Shown here one piece after another: positions 35,871 to 48,649 of a stretch of DNA of 64,000 nucleotides; the stretch's first letter is position 1; each line of letters starts with the position of its first letter. The position numbers were made by a program, and so were the translations under genes. Source of the DNA: Megachile rotundata (lineage: Eukaryota > Arthropoda > Insecta > Hymenoptera > Megachilidae). The stretch is from assembly GCF_050947335.1 (NCBI RefSeq), contig NC_134993.1:8556001-8620000 (forward strand), in the 5' to 3' direction. The notes below the pieces were generated by a model, which made no database searches, was not told where the DNA came from, and was given only the letters and a program-made list of their open reading frames with translations.

Positions 35871-36719
35871 TCAATGATCTTGCAATTACGAGATTTTAAG
35901 TTTAAAAATTTTGTGATTGTTGAATTTTTGGTTGTGGTGTTATAGGATGTTGGGTTTAGAAATATTAGGTTTCTGGGTTTTAGTATTATGGAATTTTTTA
36001 TTTCTGGAATTTCAGAATATTAGATTGAATGGCTGAATTTAACAATTTTGTGATTTTCAATTATTACTTCCATTAATTTATTATTATTTTTTTATAAGCC
36101 ACCACGTCTGTATAAAAACGTCCTCCCATAATAATAAATGAATACAAGTGATTCTCCCTATTCGAACTGTGTTTCAGTTCTTTATTAAAAAATCATTCGG
36201 TCACAAGAATGTTAACTCGTGTGAACCTAGTGAGTCTGACGATTGTCTAACACTTAATTCGATTCTGTTTAGTAAAGTTGACGTGCACGTAGATGTATAT
36301 AGCATCGTTCGTGAGTCACGTGGAACGACAGAGCTGTGTCACGACTTCCTGGCGCCTGACGGGCCCTTCCGGAAGTGAGACGTTTCATTAATTTTACACG
36401 AAATGCGTGCGTGTTCATCGCGGATATAGACTTTTGATAGCTAGAAATAAACCGCTTTACGATGATTTCAAATTGATTGTTTACGGAGTTATAAACTACA
36501 CGTATTCTCTGATTATATTAAACACAGCGTCTACTCTTTTTTTGGGGGGAATCGTCTCCTTGCCAGGTGGTTTGAATAGTAATAAAATAGTAACATATTA
36601 TAATTATGAATAATTTCATTATCAGGCATTTACAATGTAGTATAACAAAAGAATGACAGTAAACAAACTTCTTTTAACAAGATTTATTTAAAACTACATT
36701 GCATAATACTAAAAATTTC
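35870..36719 (+). other. Unique segment with exon- or LTR-like features
   Basis: CTGTATAAAAACG (TATA-like, 36110), AATAAATG (36135), a TGTTTCAG acceptor-like site at 36176, then a 76-codon frame ending CCCTTCCGGAAG before a GTGAGA donor-like site at 36373. No domain is recognised and I do not call a gene. Confidence 0.3.
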
Positions 36720-37860
36720 CAATAGAAATTTGGAAAATTTGGGAAACTTGGGAAATTTGGCAATTTAGGAAATTAGAAATTTGGGAATTTCGAAAATTGC
36801 GAGATTAAAAATTTGGGAAATTTAGGAAACTGGGAGATTTGGAAAATTGGGAAATTAGAAATTTAGGAATTCGGAAATTTAGGTAACCGAGAGATTTGGA
36901 AAATTGGGGAATTAGAAATTTAGGAATTAGGGAATTTAGGAATTCGGAAACTTGGAAATTTAGAAAACTTAGGAAATTAGAAATTTGGGAAATTTGGGAA
37001 ACTAGGAGATTTGGAAAATTTGGAAATTTAGGAAACTGAGGAAATTAGAAATTTGGGAAACTTGAGAAATTTGGGAAATTTGGGAAACCGTGAGATTTGG
37101 AAAATTGGGAAATTAAAAATTAGGAATTTGGAAATTTGGAAATTTAGGAAATTAGAAATTTGGAAAACTTGAGAAATTTAGAAAATTGGGAGATTAGAAA
37201 TTTTGAAATTTGGAAACTGAGAAATTTGGAAACTTTGGGAAATTTGGGAAACTTGGGAAATTAGCAAAATTGGGAGATTAGAAATTTGGGAAATTTGGGA
37301 AACTAGGAGATTTGGAAAATTTGGAAATTTAGGAAACTGAGGAAATTTAGGAAATTAGAAATTTGGGAAACATGAGAAATTTGAAAAATTGGGAGAATAG
37401 AAATTTGGAAATTTGGAAACTTGGAAAATTTGCAAAATTGGGAGATCAGAAATTTGGGAAATTTGGGAAACTGGGAAATTTGGAAAATTGGGAAGTTTGG
37501 GAATTTGAGGAATTTTGGGAATTTGAAATTTGGGATTTGGGGAATTGGGGACTTGGAGAATTTGGGATTTGGGGAATTTGGGATTTGGGGAATTTGGGGA
37601 ATTTGGGATTTGGGGGATTTGGGGATTTTGGGGTTTGGGGAATTTGGAATCTAGAAAATTTGGGATATGAGGAATTTGGAATTTGGGGACTTCGGAATTT
37701 TGGGAATTTGGGAATTTGGAATTTTACGAATGTTGAATTTTGGAAACGTGATATATTTGAAATTTGGAATTTTGTGTTATGAAGACTTTAGAATGTTGGT
37801 TTCAGCGATTTTGGGGATATGGAGCTTTGAATTTAGATACTTTGTCAGTTTGGTTTTTAA
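36720..37860 (+). repeat. G-rich-strand AAATTTGGGAAA satellite block with unique tail
   Basis: Units as at 32740-33600. The block ends with the same unique tail (37727-37856, landmark AATGTTGGTTTCAGCGATTT). Stop-free frames (e.g. 139 codons from 37363) are artefacts. Confidence 0.85.
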
Positions 37861-38562
37861 AAAGATCAAGTATACAACTAATTTCAAAATAAAATATTTT
37901 TAATTGAAAAGCAAAATGATTTCAATAATTTCTTCAGTGATGTTCAATATATCAAAATTGTGATATATTTGCAAAGTGCAATGAAAGGCTAGAACCTTGC
38001 AATTGACAGAAGATGTCTTATGCAGCTGCCTCCAATTTTCGTATTCCCATATCTTTGTTACCAGGCAAATCTTTCGTGGCTAAAAGTTTCCGACCTTGAA
38101 GCTTTCAATTGAAGCTTTCAAAAGCGAACAGAATGAATTCCTTCAAAGGAGGAACCATAAATCAGAGTTCTGTTAGCAGATGGTCTATTTGATCCGGAAT
38201 TGCCTCTGAACATCCGCATTTTCTACGATACAGTTCACGAACCTGACATAAAGGGCTAATTGTTACGGTTTCCCATCGAAAAGCCTTGGGAAGATGGCTT
38301 TTAGATATCAATCTTCAGGGCTGTAAGGTGGTCCCAGTGGTCAAACTATTAGGGAAGCAGTTAAGATAATTCGAGCTCCACTTATATTTAGACGACGCTT
38401 TGATATAGCCAAATACGTTTATTTGAAATTAATTCAAATATATATTGTTAGTTTGTAGTTTATTTTTTATGCAGTTTATTTTATGAAAGATGTATTGTGA
38501 AAACACTAATTGTGTGTTTGTATAATTATTCTTTTTAACTAAAGCTGATAATTATACTTTTT
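37861..38562. other. Unique DNA, nothing recognised
   Basis: 37990-38390 is less AT-rich. No frame resembles a known protein, including TRIT1. Confidence 0.4.
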
Positions 38563-39326
38563 AAGGTTTTAAAGGTGACTGACAGTTCTGATGCTGGTCA
38601 AATCATCAGACGCTAATATGTAAATCCGTTTAGTAGTTTTAAACCTTCGCACAAAGGTAATTCAGCATTAGGTTTATTGGATAATGTATCTTTTAGGTTA
38701 AATTTCATTTTGGGACCAATTTCTTTAACTTTTAAAAAAGTAATTTAAACATAGACAAAATACGATGACTTTAAGTGCCGAAATTTATTGGTATTTATCT
38801 TGATTTAACTAAGATCTATATTGTCAGTTTACAGTTTATTTTTTAAGCAGTCTATTTTACGGAAGATTTATTGTTCAAGCACTAATGGTTTGTATAATTA
38901 TTTTTTTTTAACTTAAAATTGATGTAGCATTATTTCGAGAGATGCTTATGTTAGCCCGACGCCATTTTAAAATCGATCACGTGACACCTAACCTAGTAGA
39001 AATAACAAAATGGCGGATATATATCTCGTAAAGTTATTGTAATACCCTACAAACTTTAATATAGGAATTAAATAAATATTTCAGTGAGGAGAATGACAAA
39101 TGATTTATTGCATAGTAAAAATACTAATGATGTGTTTGTATAATGATTCTTTTTAACGTGAACGTAAAATTGATATAGCATTATTTCGAGAGATGCTTAC
39201 GTTAGCCCGATTCCATTTTGAAATCAATCACGTGACACCTAACCTAGTAGAAATAACAAAATGTCGGATTTATATCTCGTAAAGTTATTGTAACACCCTT
39301 CAAACTTTAATATAGGTATGGAATAA
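38563..39326 (+). repeat. Left arm of a ~764 bp inverted repeat
   Basis: Pairs with 41660-42422 in opposite orientation at high identity. Landmarks in both are CTGACTGACAGTTCTGATG, AAACCTTCGCACAAAGGTAA, GGCACTTAAAGTCATCGTAT (other strand) and CACGTGACACCTAACCTAGT. Each arm contains a roughly 250 bp tandem duplication (CATTATTTCGAGAGATGCTT at 38928 and 39179). A further partial unit lies just outside at about 38440-38560. No open frame is recognisable. Confidence 0.9.
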
Positions 39327-40209
39327 ATATTTCAGTGAAAAGTATGATAAATAATTTTAGAAAAGAGAAAATTGATTTTGTTTAAACTATTTGTTATTTC
39401 CAATTTTTCTTTTTTATCTGTACTTAGAAGTTTATTACATTATTTCCATGAAAATATACAAATTCAAAATAATGAAATTATATTCTATTCACGAACAATA
39501 TCCATTAACGTTATACATATTCATAAATATTATTTATATGTCTAATTAATCAATGTCATTTCAACTAAAATCTTGTTAAATTAATTAAACTACCTAAATG
39601 AAGTCTGTTAAATTCATTTGAAAATGTTGAGTTAAAAAGTAGGAAAAAAAAGGAACCTTGAACTAATTTCAAAGGGTGGTTGAAATCAGATTTTACAAAC
39701 GTACTGTTAGTAATAGTGCACGATTTCACGATTCATGTATTTAGCTTGTCTGGGTATTATCTGTGTACACTCACGGTGCTAATCAAATATCGCGATCTAC
39801 ATAATTTGTTTAGGAGCGGCTATAAATCATTACACAAGCTAGCAGCTTATCTCGACTACTGATTCAGTAAAATTAGTATTGCTCGGCCTCGTTGCTCAAA
39901 TCTGAAGCAGGTCGATGCTCCAGTGATCTCACAACAGGGAAAAAGGCTCAACCTTTAATCTTGTTTTCGAATTTCATAATTGACATTTTAAACAATTAGA
40001 GAAAGAACAGTATTTATTGGTTTTTCCTTATTTACAAAAGGATGTAATTGAAGTATTTAATATCGTAAATATTCTCTCATATTTAGAATTGTCTATGCAA
40101 AATTAGGAAGTGGTTCTATATATTTGAGAGGTAGATATTTTTGTGTAAGGAATAATTTAATACTACAAATTTGAAAATTCGAACTTAATTATTTAAAGTC
40201 TCTAAGCAC

Positions 40210-40890
40210 CAATATTTAGATTCTTAAATTCCCTAACTTTTCTCATTTCCCAAATTGCTGGATTTCCAAATGTATGAATTCGAAAATTCGAAAATTCTCG
40301 AACTACCAGATTTTCAAATTCTTGAATTACCCAATTCTCAAATTTACAAATTACGAAATTTCAAATTCCCCAAATTCCAAATATCCAAAATTCCAAATTC
40401 CCCAAATTCCAAATTCCCCAAATTCCAAATTCCCCAAATTCCAAATTCTCCAAATTCCAAATTCCCCAAATTCCCAAATTCAAAATTCAAAATTCCCCAG
40501 ATTCCAAATTCTCCAAATTCCAAATTCCCCAAATTCCAAATTCCCCAAATTCCAAATTCCCCAAATTCCAAATTCCCCAAATTCCAAATTCCCCAAATTC
40601 CAAATTCCCCAAATTACAAATTCCCCAAATTCCAAATTCCCTAAATTCTACAAATTCTCCAAATTCCGAATTCTCGAAATCCCAAATTCCAAATTCCAAA
40701 TTCCAAATCCCCCAAATTCCAAATTTCCCAAATTCCAAATTTCCCAAATTCCAAATTTCCCAAATTCCAAATTTCCCAAATTCCAAATTCCCCAAATTCC
40801 AAATTTCCCATATTCCAAATTCCCAAAATTCTCAAATTCCTCTTTGCAAATTATAAAATTTCCAACACTTCGCAAATTGAATATTCTCTA
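40210..40890 (+). repeat. C-rich-strand 16 bp AAATTCCCCAAATTCC satellite block
   Basis: The core 40360-40810 is nearly perfect. Frames of up to 205 codons on + and 102 on - are artefacts of a stop-free 16-mer. Confidence 0.9.
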
Positions 40891-41659
40891 AAATTCATCT
40901 CCGCCCTGGAAACATGAAATAAGTGTGTCGTCTGAATTATCTCTTTCACTGAACAAATGAATCGCTCAGAATAGATGCCGTAGAATGTATTGAAGGCATC
41001 AAACAAATGTTACGAATATGTGAAAGTTCCGTTGTTCACATAATACAAGGAATAAGTTCGAGTATTAAAGGGAATATCCTGTGTTCATCGTAACCGGTGT
41101 TCCGCCATTGACCCCTTAATAAAAGCAGCGGGTTTTCGATTCGACCTGTCTGGGACACGCCCAATGATCCTTTCACGATTTTTTCTCAGCTTACTCGACG
41201 TTATTTCTCTTTTTCTTTTCCTTCGCCTTTCTCTCTTGCCCTCTTTCGATGTCTCTGTATGCTTTCTATATTTGGTCCGCATTGGAGCAATAAATTTCGT
41301 GCACACTTTGACGGATTGATTTTTTTCTGTAACACTTTCTTGATCGGATCGTATTTACTGTTTTATTTAATGCAAAAATGTTAATCGCTAACTGAAGTTC
41401 AAATATGTTATCGGATATATCAGGAAGAAATGTGAAGTATTTTTGAAAGCAAGTTACTGAAGAAATTAATTAAATTCGTGATAACAGTGTGGCTGTATCT
41501 TGATGTAGAATGTAGAAGATTGGATGATTAACCTCGTTGAAAATTAGTTCCTTCAAGAATATTGGACGATGATTGTGACTGTTAGAGTAATATGTTAAAA
41601 TGTCGTGCCTACTTTCTAAGCTTAACGTATTAAAAAAAAATATAGTTATTGAACTACTT

Positions 41660-42422
41660 ATTTTATACCTTTATTAAAGTTTGAAGGGTATTACAATAAC
41701 TTTACGAGATATATATCTGCCATTTTGTTATTTCTACTGGGTTAGGTATCACGTGATTGATTTCAAAATGGAGTCGGGCTAACGTAAGCATCTCTCGAAA
41801 TAATGCTATATCAATTTAACGTTCACGTTAAAAAGAATCATTATACAAACACATCATTAGTATTTTTACTATGCAATAAATCATTTGTCATTCTCCTCAC
41901 TGAAATATTTATTTTATACCTATATTAAAGTTCGTAGGGTATTACAATAACTTTACGAGATATATATCCGCCATTTTGTTATTTCTACTAGGTTAGGTGT
42001 CACGTGATCGATTTTAAAATGGCGTCGGGCTAACATAAACATCTCTCGAAATAATGCTACATCAATTTTAAGTTAAAAAAAAATAATTATACAAACCATT
42101 AGTGCTTCAACAATAAATCTTCCGCAAAATAGACTGCTTAAAAAATAAACTCTAAACTGCCAATATAGATTTTAGTTAAATCAAGATAAATACCAATAAA
42201 TTTCGGCACTTAAAGTCATCGTATTTTGTCTTTGTTTAAATTACTTTTTTAAAAGTTAAAGAAATTGGTCCCAAAATGAAATTTAACCTAAAAGATACAT
42301 ACTCCAATAAACCTAATGCTGAATTACCTTTGTGCGAAGGTTTAAAACTACTAAACGGATTTACATATTAGCGTTTGATGATTTGACCAACATCAGAACT
42401 GTCAGTCAGCTTTATAACCAAG
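41660..42422 (-). repeat. Right arm of the ~763 bp inverted repeat
   Basis: Reverse complement of 38563-39326 with scattered substitutions. The 2.3 kb loop between the arms holds unique DNA and the 40210-40890 satellite. The ends could not be matched to a known transposon terminus or to a clear target duplication. Confidence 0.9.
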
Positions 42423-43329
42423 TTCAGCGTTAAAATGTACACCTCGATTTTTAAACCCCTGCATAGAATTGTTAATCGTTCTCCCTGTTCGATCTTGCCC
42501 GAGAATTTACATCCGAAATGGTATATTCGAGTTGCCCACGTCGCGTAGTAAATTCCGACTGTCATGGCGTAGAAACGGGCAAAGAATTAAAAAGTTCGAG
42601 GAACATATCTTTCGTAGCCCGGAATTCAACTAGTCCCCAGCTATCGTACGTGTCGCACGGTCATATTTATTTCGAACTTTCCCATCTGCCCATAACGTAG
42701 CCTGACAAATGTACTAAACCTTTATTGCGCATTATTTCGCACTTTACAGAACTGATAACAGCGGCTTAACGCCGTAAATTCTATTTTCCCCGCAATTGCT
42801 GGCCCGTAGGGAGAGGTCCATCGTGGGGAGACCTTTACTTCTGGGAATATATGTGCAGTGCTCTGACAAATTTATCAAACTTCTTATTCTGCAGTTTCCC
42901 TTGATACAAAGCGTGTTTCGAGGGACGTTTTAGTGATACATTTTACGGAAGCATGGAGTAGACTTATATATCAGGACTTGTGGAGGAAATGCGTACTCTA
43001 AAACGGTAGGTGGTAAATTTCTGCTATCGTGTGGTAAGAATAGAACTGTCGATATCATGGGACTAAATTGTAGCGTGATACAAGGTGTAATTTTAGTGGT
43101 GGGATTTAGGGATGATTTTAAGTAATATGTTAGGGAAATGAGGAAGAGATTTAAGGATTGGTTTTAGTGGAAATTGAATTTGCATGTTTTTTTAGATGCA
43201 GTGATTGATTTTGGGGTGTTTCGTTTTTGTATGTGGGGAAAGTGAATATTTTGACAGTGGGAATGCCGGGATAGGAATTATCTATAATTGCAGTGTAATT
43301 ACAATAATTATTTTTAATTGCAAAGATAC
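42423..43329. other. Unique DNA, nothing recognised
   Basis: 42480-42860 is less AT-rich; short frames only. Confidence 0.4.
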
Positions 43330-44420
43330 GAATTCCTGAATTCCTAAATTTACAAATCCCAAATTCTCAAATTAACAAATTCTTCAATTCCTAAATTTCC
43401 AAGCTCCCAAATTCTTAAATCATCAAATTTCCAATTTCCTAAATCCAAAAATTTCCAATTTTCTAAATCCCCAAATTTACAAGTTTCCAATTTTCTAAAT
43501 CCTCAAATTTCCAAATTTCCAAATTCCTAAATTCCCAAATTTCTAATTTCTCAATTTACCAAATCTCCTAGTTTCCCAAATTTCTAATTTCTCAATTTAC
43601 CAAATCTCCTAGTTTCCCAAATTTCTAATTTCCCAAGTTTCCCAAATTTCCCAAAGTTTCCAATTTTCCAAATTTCTAATTTCCTAAATTTGCAGATTCC
43701 TAAATTCCCAAATTTCTAATCTCCCAATTTTCCAAATGTCCAAATTTCTCAAGTCTCTCAAATTTCCCAAATTTTCCAAATTTCCATATTTCCAAATTTC
43801 TAATTTCATAAATTTCCAAATTCCCAAATTCCTAAATTCCCAAATTTCTAATTTCCTAATTTTCCAAATCTCCCAGTTTCCCAAATTTCCCAAATTTCTA
43901 ATCTCTCAATTTTCCAAGTTTCCCAAATTTCCAAATTTCTAATTTCCTAAATTACCAAATTTCCCAAGTTTCTCAAATTTTCCAAATTTTCTAAATTTCT
44001 AAATCCCCAAATTTCCAAGTTCCTAAATTGCTAAATTGCTAAGTTCCTTAATGCCCAAGCTTTCAAATTCCTAAATCTTCAAGTTTCCAATTTCCTAAAT
44101 TTCCAAATTTCCAATTTTCTAAATCCCCAAATTTTCAAATTTCCAAATTCCTAAATTACTAAATTGTTAAATTGCTAAACTGCTAAATCCCCAAATTTCC
44201 AATTTTTAATTTTTAATTTTTAATTTTCAATTTCCCATTTCCCAAATTCCCAAGTTCCTAAATTCCCAAATTCTTACATCCCAAATTTCAGAATCATGAA
44301 ATTACCAAATTTCTGAATCCCAAATTCCTAAATTCCCATGTTTTACATATTCTCAGATCCTCAAATTCCTGAATTCTGAAATTTCCAAATTCCCAAATTC
44401 TGAAATTCTCAAATTACAGC
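43330..44420 (+). repeat. C-rich-strand AAATTTCCCAAA satellite block
   Basis: Degenerate 8-11 bp units. Its word content is the reverse complement of the 36720-37500 block (CCAAATCTCCTAGTTTCCCA here, GGGAAACTAGGAGATTTGG there). Confidence 0.82.
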
Positions 44421-44694
44421 GTGATTTATACAGGTTGTAATTTCATTGGTGGGACTATCAGATAAGTGCTGATTGTGGAAATATGGTACAAAGTTTATTC
44501 ATACAAAATCTTGTTTTAATTAAAATTTAATTTGAACAGTTTTTGAGATACACTGATCCAATTTGCATTATATCACTTTTATACAAGGTAAGAGTGAACA
44601 CTTTAACAGTAAGAATGCAAGAATAGGACTTCTACATTTTCGTTCTTTTCCTGTAAATAAACTTAACAGATAGAATACTTTGTTACTTAAATTA

Positions 44695-44760
44695 TACTAT
44701 ACTTATATTATATTATATTGTATTATATTGTATTATATTGTATTATATTATATTACTTAT
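44695..44760 (+). repeat. TATTATATTG microsatellite
   Basis: 10 bp TATTGTATTA units, about six. Confidence 0.8.
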
Positions 44761-45696
44761 GTTATAGCCTCACAATATTAAGGGACATTTATTTTTAAAA
44801 ACTGAAAATATGTTCGGAAGATTTCAAACAGATATAAATGAGTAAACATTGCTCAAATGAGATACCATCATACTTAATACGTTTCGAAATTGATCATTTC
44901 ACTTTCAATAAATTGATAGTAATAAAGTGGCAACGTAATGAACGATGTGAGAATTGCCTATTAAAGTAAATTACACACGTCTGATAATGTCAACGGTATG
45001 AAAAATGATAAGACTCAATCACAGGGTTGCAATATTTCGCAACGATATTAAGGTCTTTACTTCTATAGGTATTTTCTGCGACGATATTATCTGCTACAAT
45101 TACTATAAAAACTGGTTTAAGTCTACCATAACTCGGGTATTAATACCACTAGTAAAAAGTTGTTTCCACACCTTGTTTGTTAAGTACGAGACACTATATA
45201 GTAATTAGAAATTTTATTTTTACGTCCATTAGTAGGACTCTAGTGATTTGGTGGTCTACGGAAATTAATAGTTGAGATTTATGAGTTTACATTACAGTTG
45301 CAAGGTATACTACATATTTGAATTTGAGCTTTTAATAGCAAATTATGGTCGTTTATTCTTAAATAATCGTAGAATACATTGTGAAAGATTCATGTATTAA
45401 TGTAAATTCAAATTCATAATTTGGAAATTGCTTTAGCAACAGAAACTGCTTCTGTAGCATCAGAAACTCTCAGTTAGTGACACGTTTTTCGAGTCAAAAA
45501 ATTCAGAGAAAATGTGAAATGTTCATCTATTCCTCTAGAATTCAGAAGATATCTAAAATATCAACCGCGTGGGAGGACTTAGTCAGCTCCTTACTTTAAT
45601 CCGACCTATTTCTCTCTTCTGCAATGCGAATTCGTTTACATCAATAAATTTATGACATCTTAAATATTTGTGGGATTTTCTGCTCGAATATTCGTA

Positions 45697-45905
45697 AAGG
45701 GTCTTTCAAAAAGTAAGGATCCCTGTAATAAAAAGAGTAGAATTATTTTGTCAAAATTAATTTTTTTTATTCAAAATACATCCACATGAATTCACCGCTG
45801 GGCTCACACAACGTTAACATAGATTTTTGTCGTTTTGCGGAATCAAACATCTTTGTCACAGCTGCTTGGAGTTGTCTAACAGTGTCACGAAACGTTTTAT
45901 AGCTA
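45697..45905 (-). mobile_element. Transposon 3'-terminal fragment
   Basis: On the minus strand, a frame reading DTVRQLQAAVTKMFDSAKR and then SMLTLCEPSGEFMWMYFE ends in a stop. It is followed by a short UTR and a terminus AGGGTCTTTCAAAAAGTAAG at 45697. Layout and wording are those of the last exon-less part of a DDE transposon gene plus its terminal inverted repeat. I cannot assign the family with certainty. Confidence 0.5.
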
Positions 45906-46045
45906 ATTGAGAGAGATATCTGCGAAAGCCACTATAGTGGATCATCATACGGAGGATCATATCCTTGAAAGCCACTATAGTGGCGCGTCATGCCTAAGAG
46001 GTTAAAACTGTGCTCCTTTTGTAGCGCGGACCATGGAGAAGTCCA
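45905..46045 (-). repeat. CCACTATAGTGG dispersed repeat, copy 1
   Basis: Contains the 12 bp palindrome CCACTATAGTGG twice (about 45931 and 45970), next to GCGCGTCATGCCTAAGAGG and GTAGCGCGGACCATGGAGAAG. It lies between the two transposon fragments. The inverted counterpart is at 53530-53690. Confidence 0.7.
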
Positions 46046-46059
46046 GTTTTATGACTCGA

Positions 46060-46625
46060 TCTCGCTGTGAAACTATGATGATCTTATCAATTTTGGCAAA
46101 AAGGAAGTAATCGTATAGAAATAAGTCAGAATTTGGGGGATGTTGGAACAGACTTGCTTTTTCGCCAAAAATTCACGAACCTCGACAGTTCACATGGTGC
46201 GTTATCCTGCAACAGAAACCAATTTCCCGGCGCTCGATATTCGGGCATCATACGAACGATCCTCTTCCACAAATGTTCCATAACACCCAGATAATATTCG
46301 CGATTTACATTTTGTCCCTGTGGAACGAATTCCCGAAGTATAATTCCTTTAGAATCGTAAAAGCAAATTAACATTGTCTTCTCGAGGGACTTCTGGAATC
46401 GCAGTTTTTTTGATTTTGGAGATCCTGGAGATTTCCACATAGCACTTTGGCGCTTTGAGGTTCATACTTGAAGCACCGAGTCTCATCACTAGTTACAATT
46501 GATTCTAGGAATGTACAGTTTCGTCTGGCTGTTTTGATAAGATCCTCGCAATATTCAACGCGAGCAATTTGTTGCTTGCCCGTGTATTTTGTGACGCGGT
46601 GACGAAAGGTTCTGTCGCATTAAAT
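46060..46625 (-). pseudogene. Mariner transposase pseudogene fragment
   Basis: On the minus strand the text reads RVEYCEDLIKTA, then VTSDETRCFKYEP (first catalytic Asp region, normally TGDETW), a one-base frameshift at about 46441, then WKSPGSPKSKK, MLICFYDSKGIILREFVP, QGQNVNREYYLGVMEHLWKR, NWFLLQDNAPCE (second catalytic Asp) and KSVPTSPKF. The third Asp segment is not readable. Frameshifts and stops make it inactive. It belongs to a different mariner lineage from the copy at 2258-3150. Confidence 0.88.
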
Positions 46626-46829
46626 GCTATAAGTTTACAATTCGTTGCTCGATTCCAATAATTGTTGTGTTTTGTAGGGGAGGTATACTGTTTTCAAATA
46701 ACTGTTTTAATAGATGGCGCTTGTTTTCCTTAAATTTAAAAAGTTCCATTGCTGTGGACACACTGTGTATTTTGACATTACTGTGAATTGTCAGTCTTGA
46801 TATAATTAAGCTATATATTAAACGATCCA

Positions 46830-48649
46830 TATGTGGGCCATTGTAAGACAGCTTCTACCTAAAATTGTCCACGTGTCAAAAAACCTTCCACATTTTTTGC
46901 CGACATTCACATGGACGTTTCTGTGGTATCATACATGTTTTCGATGTTCGATTTTCCATATCACTTTGCCCGAACAACAAAGAATTCCCATCCGCTAGAA
47001 TCCTAATATGCGAAAATCCCGCAGCGTTTGCACTTTTTCGCGATATAAATCGTCACCGAATATTTCGCCGTCTCTGTCAATACGCTCGAGTCCTCCAGCT
47101 AGAGATCGTAAAAAAGAACTAAACGCATGCTCATAAGAAGGGATGAAAAGAGAAAGAGAGGTTGGCAAGATGAACAAAGGTCCAGACACACAGAAAAGTA
47201 AGGAGAAATATTCTGAACGCGCTCCGCTGAAACAGGCCCTTGCAATCACTGTTTGAATCTTTGCCAAGCTTCGTCCAACCTTTTCGCATCTACCTTACAT
47301 TCTGTCCTGTACACTGCTACCAACCCCTGTTTTGCCCCACCGTTTCTGCCTCATCCTGCAGTCTTCCCTAAACGCATGCCGATTTCGGACGACGTAATAG
47401 GCGATTCCGCTTGACGAATATACTCGTGGTTTATCCGGTCTAGACGGCCCTTGCTTAAACCCTGGTCGAGCATAAATTCAGGGACGAGTGCTTGATTTTG
47501 CTGTATTAGGGTGTTGAATATGAAGTAGCTGATTTTGAAACGAAGCGTCATGAAATTTGATACAAAAGGACTTATGAACCTAACCTAATCGCGATGTCCG
47601 TTGAAAAAGGAAACAAATGTAAATTTTGGAGAACGGAATTTCTAGATTTTTAGATTGAATTTCTCAAAATTTCCTTTGTATGTAAAATTAAAAAATTTAG
47701 GGACTGCACAAAATTTTTTTTCTATAAAATTTTTCGTAGCATCAATTTTGACAAAAAGTTGAAGCTTGAATTTTAGTAAAATTTTGTTATGAATTATTTA
47801 TTTTGCATTCTGATAGACACTGAGTTTTACTGATATTGCTATGAAGACCCTTTTCTAAAAAAGATGAATAATCATTTTAAATTAAGAACGACTATAATTA
47901 ATTATAATCATAAATAGATAATTATAATTAATCGATTGAAAATCGAATCAATATCGATTTGTTGCATAGTGGTATTATTTTCTCTCTTACAGGAACGTAT
48001 ATCATTTTGCATAACTGCATTAACAAAAAAATTATGGAACTAACCGAAAAGTGTCAGCACATAAAACTAGCAGTAATTAGATCATTAATAACGAACCATT
48101 GACGTGCAGTACTGGAACGTATTCCTTAGCTCGGTATATCGCATACTTACATCGAAGACAAGCTGGATAACCTATAAATCACTCGAGACTTCAGCGTAAC
48201 ATTCCTCGAAGCCGGTGTTTCAAAAGAAAGTTACAATCATGTTTTCAAACATTCAAAAGACAGGTTTATGTACACCTGGATGCTCTTACCAAGCTGTCTG
48301 ACATAATACAAATCAATTATGGTATCACGTAACTAGATGTGCTATATCGATAACAGATACCTATCTTTAACCCCATATGCGCCGGTGCATCTTTAGGGTA
48401 ATGTTCGTAATTTCCATTGCAAATAATTATAAGCTTCCGATGCAAATTGAACAGCATAACTCTCGAAGGGCTAATTGGGGACAGTGATATGGACTGATAC
48501 CGTGTTTTTTGATTCATAATTAAATTTCTACTGTGTACCCCTTATTTCGAAAGTGCAAGTCCATTTTTTATTGAGGGTCATTTTAATAAATTTCAAAATA
48601 GGCAAATTTGTTGTATTTTATTATAAATGTTTATTATCAAATTTAGCAA
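46830..48649. other. Unique DNA, no supported gene
   Basis: 46860-47560 is less AT-rich and has frames on both strands (85 codons +, 90 and 66 codons -). The 66-codon minus frame (47351-47551) has plausible protein composition (GLSKGRLDRINHEYIRQAES) but no recognised family; it may be a fragment of a mobile element. Confidence 0.35.

Noticed and set aside
36110..36378. Solo LTR or unrecognised exon
   Set aside because: TATA-like, AATAAA-like and splice-like words are present, but no paired LTR, target duplication or protein family supports either reading.
37991..38390. Possible coding exon in a less AT-rich stretch
   Set aside because: Stops in all frames at short intervals and no recognisable protein words.
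34183..40891. Long open frames up to 205 codons on both strands
   Set aside because: They coincide exactly with AAATTCCCC satellite blocks, appear in overlapping phases and both strands, and lack any non-repetitive domain.
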